Shown: positions 57,698 to 64,000 of the stretch, piece after piece | Layout of the letters: the number at the start of each line of letters is the position of its first letter | Position numbering within the stretch: position 1 is the stretch's first letter | NCBI RefSeq assembly: GCF_016743335.1 | Contig: NZ_WCJE01000005.1 | Coordinates: 22,186-86,185, forward strand | Direction: 5' to 3' | Length of the DNA stretch: 64,000 nt | Source: Streptococcus suis | Lineage (GTDB): Bacteria; Bacillota; Bacilli; Lactobacillales; Streptococcaceae | Translations under genes and position numbers: made by a program | Notes under the pieces: generated by a model | Seen by the model: only the letters and a program-made list of their open reading frames with translations | Told to the model about the DNA's origin: nothing | Databases searched by the model: none

Positions 57698-58081
57698 TTA
57701 ACCAGATACCAAACGTTTTACTTTTAATCCAACTCCAACAATCATGAGTAAACCACAAATGTAATAAGCAACAGGCAATTCGATTATACGACTCCAGAAT
57801 TCTTCTCCTAGAGCCAGAATGGGTAAGTAATAAAAATACAATGTAACCATAAAAGTCATGATAAAAATAATCAGCTGAATATTTTTATTAGCTTGATAAT
57901 TAATGAAAAAGAAAGCTAAAAAGATTAGAATAGAGGACAAGGAAAACAAGTTTTGGTTGAAATACCGCCAACCTGACACAAGGAAAACAGAATAACTTTC
58001 ATTGTCCGTAGTATATGCAAACGGCAGTAGCATACACAATATGAACAATAATCCAATTGCATGAGTAGCATATTTTTTCAT
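57698..58081 (-). CDS. Small four-helix membrane protein, unknown
   Basis: A 127-residue protein with four hydrophobic segments (near residues 5-25, 45-62, 68-90 and 105-122) separated by short loops (LVSGWRYFNQNLFS between the first two). It ends with a basic tail LKVKRLVSG. I recognise no family. The start at 58081 has GGTGAAG ahead of it, a modest ribosome site; the longer frame begins at TTG. It lies downstream of uvrC on the same strand, about 100 nt away, and has its own terminator. Confidence 0.7.
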   Translation of the reverse strand: MKKYATHAIGLLFILCMLLPFAYTTDNESYSVFLVSGWRYFNQNLFSLSSILIFLAFFFINYQANKNIQLIIFIMTFMVTLYFYYLPILALGEEFWSRIIELPVAYYICGLLMIVGVGLKVKRLVSG

Positions 58082-58179
58082 ATTCTTCACCAACCTTTTT
58101 GTTGCAAATATAAACGATTACAAAAATATATTAACACGCAAGAAAGAGACTGTAAACTATTTTATTGCATTTTTTCCAT

Positions 58180-59955
58180 TTACTTCTGCTTCAAACTTTC
58201 CTTCACCTTCTCCGCCACCTTATACGGTACACCAGCTTCTGCGATTTCCTGCAAACTTGCCGATTGGATATTGCCAATGGATTTGAAATGCTTCATCAAA
58301 GCCTGTTTGCGTTTCGGTCCCAAGCCTTCTATGCCGTCCAATTTAGATGAAAAGGAATTTTTTGACCGAACCTGACGGTGAAACTCAATGGCAAAGCGGT
58401 GAACCTCATCTTGAATCCGATGAAGGAGGAAAAATTCCTGTGAATTACGAGGCAACTCCACCACTTCCAGTGGATTACCAAAAAGCAATTCGTGTGTCTG
58501 GTGCTTGTCATTCTTCTGCAAACCTGCAATGGGAATGGACATACCCAAATCCTGCTCGATGACATGCTTGGCGACATTGACCTGCCCCTGACCACCGTCA
58601 ATAATAATCAAATCAGGCGGTGTCAAACCGTCCCGCAGTACCCGACTGTACCGCCGTTGCAACACTTCTCGCATGGAAGCATAGTCATCCGGTCCCTCCA
58701 CTGTCTTAATCTTGTACTTGCGGTATTCCTTTTTATTAGGCACCCCATTTTCAAAGACCACCATAGCCGACACAGGACTGGTCCCCATGATGTTGGAGTT
58801 ATCGAAAGCCTCAATCCGCACAGGCGTCGGAATCCCCAAAAGCTGACCGATATTCTCCACTGCACCGTAGGTCTTCTCCAGATTTTTCTCCAAAAGATTA
58901 AACTTCTGCTCCAGACTAACACGCGCATTCTTGGTTGCCAGATTGATGAGTTGCTTCTTCTCGCCACGCTTGGGCTTGATGACCTTGGTATCTACCAGAG
59001 CTTCTACGGCTTCTTGGTCAATATCCTGCGGTATCAAGACCTCAGAGGGAATCAAATGTTGCTGGTCCCTGTAAAACTGACCGATGTAGGTCAAAAAGTC
59101 TTCGTCCGCATCATTATAATATGGAAAAAGATTGACATTCCGCTCAATCAGTTTCCCCTGCCGAACAAAGAAAACCTGCACACACATCCAGCCCTTGTCT
59201 ACATAATAACCAAAGACATCGCGGTTTTGCAAGTCATGAGCCATCACTCGTTGCTTGGTCCGTAGGGTTGAAATGGATTGAAGGACATCACGATATTCCG
59301 CAGCCTTTTCAAATTCCAAATTGCCAGCAGCCGCCTTCATCTTGTCCTGCACTTCCTTGACAATCTTATCATCATGACCCGTCAAGAACTGGGCCACTTC
59401 CTTGGCCATCTTATCATAGTCAGACAGGCTGGGCAGGTTTTCCCCGTGAGCCAAACATTGCCCCAAATGATAATAAAGACAATACTTGTTCTCAGGCAAT
59501 TTACACTTGCGGAAAGGATAGAGGCGCTCCAATAGTTTGAGGGTCTGGTTGGCCGCACCCACATCTGGATAGGGACCAAAATACTGACCGCCATCCTTCT
59601 TAATTTGCCGTGTAATGAGCAGCCGTGGATGACGTTCCTTGGTAATCTTGATAAAAGGATAGGACTTGTCGTCCTTGAGCATGATGTTATAACGGGGCTT
59701 GTTCTCCTGAATCAGATTGATTTCCAACAAGAGTGCCTCGATATTAGAATCCGTTACGATGAATTCAAAGTCCGCAATCTCTGACACCAAGGCCTCTGTC
59801 TTGGTATCATGAGCACCACGAAAATATGACCGCACCCGATTGCGCAGGTTTTTGGCCTTGCCCACATAGATAATCTTTCCGTACTTGTTTTTATGGAGGT
59901 AGCAACCCGGACTGTCCGGAAGCAGCTCCAACTTGTGCTTGATTAAATCGTTCAT
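58180..59955 (-). CDS. uvrC: Excinuclease ABC subunit C
   Basis: A 591-residue nucleotide excision repair nuclease. The GIY-YIG domain covers residues 10-95 ([25 protein letters not shown]), a UVR motif lies near 200-235 ([15 protein letters not shown]), the RNase H-like half has [21 protein letters not shown] and [11 protein letters not shown] with catalytic Asp residues, and helix-hairpin-helix repeats close the protein ([19 protein letters not shown]). There is no ribosome site; TATAAT ends six bases before the ATG, so the message is probably leaderless. Confidence 0.97.
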   Translation of the reverse strand: MNDLIKHKLELLPDSPGCYLHKNKYGKIIYVGKAKNLRNRVRSYFRGAHDTKTEALVSEIADFEFIVTDSNIEALLLEINLIQENKPRYNIMLKDDKSYPFIKITKERHPRLLITRQIKKDGGQYFGPYPDVGAANQTLKLLERLYPFRKCKLPENKYCLYYHLGQCLAHGENLPSLSDYDKMAKEVAQFLTGHDDKIVKEVQDKMKAAAGNLEFEKAAEYRDVLQSISTLRTKQRVMAHDLQNRDVFGYYVDKGWMCVQVFFVRQGKLIERNVNLFPYYNDADEDFLTYIGQFYRDQQHLIPSEVLIPQDIDQEAVEALVDTKVIKPKRGEKKQLINLATKNARVSLEQKFNLLEKNLEKTYGAVENIGQLLGIPTPVRIEAFDNSNIMGTSPVSAMVVFENGVPNKKEYRKYKIKTVEGPDDYASMREVLQRRYSRVLRDGLTPPDLIIIDGGQGQVNVAKHVIEQDLGMSIPIAGLQKNDKHQTHELLFGNPLEVVELPRNSQEFFLLHRIQDEVHRFAIEFHRQVRSKNSFSSKLDGIEGLGPKRKQALMKHFKSIGNIQSASLQEIAEAGVPYKVAEKVKESLKQK

Positions 59956-59970
59956 AGGTCTATTATAGCA
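59956..59970 (-). promoter_or_regulatory. Extended -10 six bases before uvrC
   Basis: On the minus strand TGCTATAAT (59970-59962) is followed by AGACCT and the ATG at 59955. This matches the layout at plsY and the LysR gene. Confidence 0.6.
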
Positions 59971-60025
59971 GATTTTTCTTCAATCATTAACTTGTGAAAT
60001 TCTAAACATTTTTTCTAAAAAACTA

Positions 60026-60054
60026 TTGCTTTTGTACTAAGGTAGCAGTATAAT
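60026..60054 (+). promoter_or_regulatory. Promoter of the ABC transporter operon
   Basis: TTGCTT (60026-60031), 17 nt, TATAAT (60049-60054). The leader is about 95 nt and ends in AAGGAGGTTACT before the ATG. Confidence 0.6.
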
Positions 60055-60156
60055 AAATGTAATTAATTGTATATATTATTCGAAGGACATTTGGAATACG
60101 GCTTGGACTACTTAGCAAGCCCCTACTTTTAGTTCACGAATAACAAGGAGGTTACT

Positions 60157-60900
60157 ATGATACAATTTGACCATATCACAAAAACATACGGCGAAACAAT
60201 CGCGCTTGATGACCTAAATTTGACAATTGAAAGCGGCGAGATTTTCGGTTTAATTGGTCACAATGGGGCAGGAAAAACAACGACAATCAGTCTATTGACT
60301 TCGATAATCGAAGCCAGTTATGGAACTATCTCTGTTGATGGTTTAAACCTAGAGGAGAACCGCGATGAAGTCAAAAAACGGATAGCCTATGTTCCAGATT
60401 CGCCAGACATCTTCCTACACTTAACAGCTTTTGAATACTGGCACTTTATGGGCAAGGTCTATGGTGTAGAAAAAGATACAGTTGATGACCGTATCGCTAA
60501 ACTCTCTAGTCTATTTGATATGACAGCACGCCAACATGAGCCTATTGACAGTTTTTCACACGGTATGCGTCAGAAAACCATTATTATTGGTGCATTGATC
60601 CCTAACCCTGATATTTGGATTTTGGATGAACCCCTAACTGGACTGGATCCTCAGGCTTCTTTCGACCTAAAACAAATGATGAAAGAACATGCTCAATCTG
60701 GTCACACCGTTCTATTTTCTACACACGTCCTTTCAGTGGCTGAACAACTCTGTGACCGCATTGCTATTCTCCGAAAAGGGCAACTCATTTTCGTAGGAAG
60801 TCTTGATGAACTCAAATCACAGTATCCAGATAAAGATTTGGAGACCATCTATTTGGAATTAGCCGGACGCCAACAAGTGAAGGCAGGTGAGGAAGTATGA
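60157..60900 (+). CDS. ABC transporter ATP-binding protein
   Basis: A 247-residue ATPase of the drug/bacteriocin-export type. Walker A is GHNGAGKTT near residue 35, Walker B IWILDEPLTGLDPQ, and the switch His lies in FSTHVLS. The ABC signature is FSHGMRQK rather than LSGGQ, a change common in this subfamily. It pairs with the permease that follows; the two genes overlap in ATGA. The ribosome site is AAGGAGG. Substrate unknown; export of a peptide, lipid or drug is possible. Confidence 0.92.
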   Translation: MIQFDHITKTYGETIALDDLNLTIESGEIFGLIGHNGAGKTTTISLLTSIIEASYGTISVDGLNLEENRDEVKKRIAYVPDSPDIFLHLTAFEYWHFMGKVYGVEKDTVDDRIAKLSSLFDMTARQHEPIDSFSHGMRQKTIIIGALIPNPDIWILDEPLTGLDPQASFDLKQMMKEHAQSGHTVLFSTHVLSVAEQLCDRIAILRKGQLIFVGSLDELKSQYPDKDLETIYLELAGRQQVKAGEEV

Positions 60901-62507
60901 GTAAATCCATCATTTGGGAACTAGTAAAGATTAATATTCTTTATTCCAATCCTCAACTTCTAGCTTCCGTCAAGAAGAAACAAAGTAAGCGCAAAGACGC
61001 CTCCTTTTCAGCCTATAAAAGTGTCCTCTTGCAACAAGTATTTATGGTTTTGAGTTTCGGACTTCTCTATTCTGTCTTTTTCATGGGAGTAGATTATAGT
61101 CAGTCTATCGGTTTCTTTTCTCTGCAACTAGCGCTCTTTACCATTATTGCCATTGTCTACGGTTTTACAGGTTTCTTCTCCGTTTTCTACGATAGTAAGG
61201 ATACAAAGTTGTATTTAGCACTTCCCCTGAAGCCACAAGAAGTCTTCCTCGCTAAAATCCTCTCTGCACAAGGGATGGTCCTACCCTTCCTCATGCCGTG
61301 TCTGTCTTTACTTCTAATCACTTACTGGCAAATTGGCGGTCCGCTCCTCGCCTTAGCTTCCATTCCTTCCTTTTTGATTCTCTGGATTTTAGTTAATTTA
61401 GTCAATCTGATTATCATGCACTTTGTTGGGGAAGTTCTGACAAAAAGCCCTCGTAAAACATTGATTTCTACAATCCTGATGACAGGTTCTTCCTTGCTGG
61501 CTTTTGCTGCGCTCATGTTCCTGCAATCCCAGCAGACCGTTTCACTCGAATCCGGTGGCTTTGTTGATTTTCCTATCATACCTATATTTGCTGGATTCCA
61601 TTATTTGGTCAGCCATACTATATCACTAGAAACACTCCTTCATTTTGGACTTCCTCTCATTTTGATGTTTGGACTTATTGTGTTTGCGTTTAAAACTGTC
61701 ATTCCCAACTACTTTAATCAAGTTTTGGCGATTGAAAATGCTTCGACAAAACGGACCAATAATGCTAAGTCTGCCAAGATTCCTAGCAATCTCAATCAGG
61801 CTTTAGTGAAACACCACCTATCTACTCTTAAAGATAGCAACCTCATGGTCCAAACCATGATACAACCAATCATCATGGGAGTGGCGCTTTTTCCAAGTTT
61901 TAGCCGTTTCACGGAAAATGGTGGTCTAAGTTCAGTTGGATGGGATTTCTTTGGTATTGCTCTATTAGCTGGATTCTTGCTTGGCAGTCTATTTGCTGGT
62001 TCTACAACCTTCATCGGAGTAGCCATGTCATTGGAGAAGGAAAATTATCATTTCATTCGAACACTTCCTATAAGTTTCAAAAAATTTATCATCCAAAAAT
62101 TCTGGGTATTGGCTGCCGTGCAATTCGCACTACCAACTCTACTTTACTTTGCTTTGGCTCTAGGTTTCATGAAAGTCAAACTCATTCTAGCATTCTTCTT
62201 TACAGTCGGCATCATCATTTCAGCCCTGCTAACTGGTCAGATTTATTACTGGCGTGACCAACGACTCCTCATGCTCAACTGGCAAAATAGTAACCAGTTA
62301 TTTGGTCGCGGAGCGGGTCAATGGTTGATTGCTGGATCGATCATAGGAACAATGTTTCTCGGAGCCATTATTCTAGTTGTCAGCATCATATTAGCTGGCA
62401 CTATTGGTGCAGCCTATGTAAGCTCAGCCTTGATGACCTTACTGCTCATCCTATCAGCTGCTCTTCAACTATATATCTACAAAGCTTATTGGCAAAAACT
62501 AAAATAG
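60897..62507 (+). CDS. ABC transporter permease
   Basis: A 536-residue integral membrane protein with about 12-14 hydrophobic segments in two halves separated by a polar loop (ASTKRTNNAKSAKIPSNLNQ) near residue 290. An early segment LALPLKPQEVFLAKIL and its twin RTLPISFKKFIIQKF are coupling-helix motifs seen in large exporter permeases of this type. Its start overlaps the stop of the ATPase gene, and a bidirectional terminator covers its 3' end. The transported compound cannot be named. Confidence 0.88.
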   Translation: MSKSIIWELVKINILYSNPQLLASVKKKQSKRKDASFSAYKSVLLQQVFMVLSFGLLYSVFFMGVDYSQSIGFFSLQLALFTIIAIVYGFTGFFSVFYDSKDTKLYLALPLKPQEVFLAKILSAQGMVLPFLMPCLSLLLITYWQIGGPLLALASIPSFLILWILVNLVNLIIMHFVGEVLTKSPRKTLISTILMTGSSLLAFAALMFLQSQQTVSLESGGFVDFPIIPIFAGFHYLVSHTISLETLLHFGLPLILMFGLIVFAFKTVIPNYFNQVLAIENASTKRTNNAKSAKIPSNLNQALVKHHLSTLKDSNLMVQTMIQPIIMGVALFPSFSRFTENGGLSSVGWDFFGIALLAGFLLGSLFAGSTTFIGVAMSLEKENYHFIRTLPISFKKFIIQKFWVLAAVQFALPTLLYFALALGFMKVKLILAFFFTVGIIISALLTGQIYYWRDQRLLMLNWQNSNQLFGRGAGQWLIAGSIIGTMFLGAIILVVSIILAGTIGAAYVSSALMTLLLILSAALQLYIYKAYWQKLK

Positions 62508-62532
62508 ATTGGACAATGTCCAATCTATTTTA
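62501..62532. terminator. Bidirectional terminator between permease and VOC genes
   Basis: AAAATAGATTGGACA (62501-62515) pairs with TGTCCAATCTATTTT (62518-62532). The stem includes the 3' ends of both convergent genes. Confidence 0.88.
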
Positions 62533-62973
62533 GTTTTCTGCGTAATACTCCTGACCGTATCCTTCTACTTCAGCATTGATTTGCCAAGAGATACCAAACT
62601 TATCTGTTACATTACCATAGGCAGGAGACCACGGAACTGCTTGAAGTTCCATATTGATAGCAGTTGCATCTACGGATAAATTGCTGTATAGTTCCTGCGC
62701 TGTTGCAGCATCATCTGTGATAAGCGCAACTGTAATATTGTCACCTACTGTATAAGGCATTTCTGGGTTGTTGTCTGACAACATAAACCGTTGACCATTC
62801 AAACGAAACTGTGCATTCATCACGTAATTTTCTAGTTCAGCAGGGCAGTCTGGTAAGAAATCTTTAAATAGATTTACTTGCTCCACTGTTGCCCCAAGAG
62901 TATTTTTATAAAACTCGATGGCTTCCAAACCATTACCATTAGTAACCAAGTATACTTCCATTGCTTTAAGCAT
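62530..62973 (-). CDS. PhnB-like VOC-superfamily protein
   Basis: A 147-residue glyoxalase/dioxygenase-fold protein. The pattern VYLVTNGNGLEAIEFYKNTLGA, then MLSDNNPE and WSPAYGNVTDKFGISWQIN, is that of the PhnB-like branch, whose members are mostly without known activity. No clear set of metal-binding His and Glu residues can be made out. GGAGGT precedes the ATG. It is a single-gene unit, convergent with the ABC permease. Confidence 0.82.
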   Translation of the reverse strand: MLKAMEVYLVTNGNGLEAIEFYKNTLGATVEQVNLFKDFLPDCPAELENYVMNAQFRLNGQRFMLSDNNPEMPYTVGDNITVALITDDAATAQELYSNLSVDATAINMELQAVPWSPAYGNVTDKFGISWQINAEVEGYGQEYYAEN

Positions 62974-63061
62974 GATGGACCTCCAAAATTATGATGGTTT
63001 ATTATATCACGAGTTAGTTATACGGACAAATTTTTCAACTTATTTCTGACTAAATGTAAAA

Positions 63062-63811
63062 TTAGTAGTCTCCACCTGGTACACCAAAATATTCTTCCAA
63101 GGTCAAGCCTGAATTGTAAATATCTGTCGCTTCTTGACCAATATATCGCACATGCCAGGATTCTGCCATATAGCCTGTGCTAGATTCTTTTCCTGGAAGA
63201 TAGCGGACAATAAAGCCATATAGATGCGCATTCGTAGCCAACCACTGAGAAGCATTGGGTTCTTCTAATAAATTACCACTTGTATCCAATAAATCAAAGG
63301 CTAATCCTGTCTGATGTTCACTATATCCAGCTCTTGCAGAATATGTATCTGCCGCTGCTTGTCCTTCTTGATTTACATAGGACTGGTAGAGGTTTGCCTG
63401 AGTTTCATAGGAACGAAATCCACTGTAGTTATTGGAGACACCAAATCCTAGCGCCTGCATATCTGCTATTAAACGTTGAAAAGCTGCTAAGGCTTCAGGA
63501 TTTTCGCCCGGTGCATAATCAGCTGCAAGCGGATGCTTTTTATTAGCGATAATCACTTCGCCATATTTTCCTTGTACACTATAATAGGAACCGTTAAAAT
63601 TTACCTGAGTCTCTGTACTTGTTACTTCTTGATTCGTTTCCGCCGATGTAGAGCTGCTTGTTGACTGCTCCGAAGTTGTTGAATCAGACTGACTTGAAGT
63701 AGTCGAAACAACTGTTGACGAATTTTTTGTAGTATTGGCCTGATTTGTATTTTGATGACATGCTGCTAGTAACAGTATAGTCGGCAAGCATAATAGAATA
63801 GTACGTTTCAT
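63062..63811 (-). CDS. M15B-family D,D- or L,D-carboxypeptidase lipoprotein (VanY/LdcB-like)
   Basis: A 249-residue lipoprotein; the lipobox ends in Cys18 (LLLAACHQ). A Ser/Thr-rich linker of about 50 residues follows, then the peptidase domain with NYSGFRSYETQANLYQSYV, zinc ligands in AGYSEHQTGLAFDLLD (His and Asp) and in AESWHVRYIG (His). This family trims the peptide stems of peptidoglycan on the outer surface of the membrane. I use the ATG with GGGGTG six bases upstream. The family name alone does not decide between D,D- and L,D-specificity. Confidence 0.9.
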   Translation of the reverse strand: MKRTILLCLPTILLLAACHQNTNQANTTKNSSTVVSTTSSQSDSTTSEQSTSSSTSAETNQEVTSTETQVNFNGSYYSVQGKYGEVIIANKKHPLAADYAPGENPEALAAFQRLIADMQALGFGVSNNYSGFRSYETQANLYQSYVNQEGQAAADTYSARAGYSEHQTGLAFDLLDTSGNLLEEPNASQWLATNAHLYGFIVRYLPGKESSTGYMAESWHVRYIGQEATDIYNSGLTLEEYFGVPGGDY

Positions 63812-63853
63812 TATCATCACCCCGTTCTCTTATAATTATGTCTATTGTAGCAC

Positions 63854-63890
63854 AATCATAAAACTCCGTCTAATGACGGCTTATGATTTT
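63854..63890. terminator. Hairpin terminator near the window end
   Basis: AATCATAA and TTATGATT (63854-63861, 63881-63888) enclose CCGTC/GACGG. It lies between the carboxypeptidase gene and the partial frame at the window edge. Confidence 0.7.
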
Positions 63891-63914
63891 AACTACTATT
63901 GATATTTTTAGTGT

Positions 63915-64000
63915 TCATTGAATTTCTCTCGATTCTTTTCCTTCAAATAGTGGCATTCCTGATAACATACGTGTCATAAATAGAAACACCAGCCTTTCGA
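63915..64000 (-). CDS. Possible C-terminal end of a gene cut by the window edge
   Basis: The minus-strand frame is open from the window edge and reads ERLVFLFMTRMLSGMPLFEG and then KESREIQ before a stop. A hairpin terminator follows about 30 nt later, as expected for a gene end. With only 28 codons I cannot name the family. Confidence 0.35.
   Translation of the reverse strand, partial: ERLVFLFMTRMLSGMPLFEGKESREIQ

Noticed and set aside
58492..59265. 257-codon frame opposite uvrC
   Set aside because: Antisense shadow of a well-conserved gene, without ribosome site or family match.

Overview
The window looks like a chromosomal piece of a low-G+C streptococcus, most probably Streptococcus suis or a close relative. 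The evidence is the gene set and style: a glgCDAB glycogen cluster, rexAB (the streptococcal AddAB), a cpsY/mtaR-type LysR regulator, PyrR-attenuated pyr genes, a sortase-anchored 5'-nucleotidase, and a giant SIRK-signal, LPXTG-anchored protein with mucin-binding-type repeats. Species is inferred from recognised families, not from a search.

Layout. 1-939: 3' truncated iron-containing alcohol dehydrogenase behind a Rex-like operator, then a decayed alpha/beta-hydrolase (1093-1520). 1609-13884: a carbohydrate island. One minus-strand group (GH140/DUF4038-like hydrolase, PTS IIBC, large GH106-like hydrolase) is divergent from an AraC regulator. A second minus-strand operon (split transketolase N and C subunits, fucose-isomerase-like protein, FGGY kinase, alpha/beta esterase) is divergent from a LacI regulator (14059-15084) with a paired palindromic operator. 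The combination fits uptake and breakdown of a branched plant sugar, D-apiose being the best candidate. 15439-19450: accessory DNA with an unknown small protein, a tyrosine recombinase with an unusual insertion, a replication-initiator-like protein, and a cluster of hairpins.

19495-31186: housekeeping genes: a YkgJ cysteine-cluster protein, Maf, the LPXTG 5'-nucleotidase, pyrC, ung, a bactoprenol-type glycosyltransferase, pyrE, a small pyrophosphatase-like protein, pyrF, pyrD, pyrK and the LysR regulator. Two PyrR-type attenuators control pyrF and pyrKD. 31349-36965: glgC-glgD-glgA-glgB behind a cre site. 37093-38880: two paralogous orphan amino-acid-binding lipoproteins with near-identical promoters carrying ArgR-like boxes. 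39115-39925: an IS66 remnant.

40410-48000: plsY and rexBA. 48113-54952: the 2279-residue surface protein. Its promoter has an 11-G homopolymer in the spacer between the -35 and -10 elements, the classic arrangement of a phase-variable promoter, and is the most striking observation here. 55275-63811: a 54-residue small protein, a tandem repeat block, obgE, a DUF4044 peptide, a small membrane protein, uvrC, an ABC ATPase and permease pair, a PhnB-like VOC protein and an M15 carboxypeptidase lipoprotein.

Repeat DNA. A mosaic of short perfect hairpins about 350-400 bp long occurs in inverted orientation at 22951-23346 and 39949-40292. A related tandem block lies at 55493-55891. All share the 16-mer CAGTCTATCCCCAGAC. 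Three genes (cpsY, plsY, uvrC) have an extended -10 exactly 6 nt before the ATG, suggesting leaderless mRNAs.
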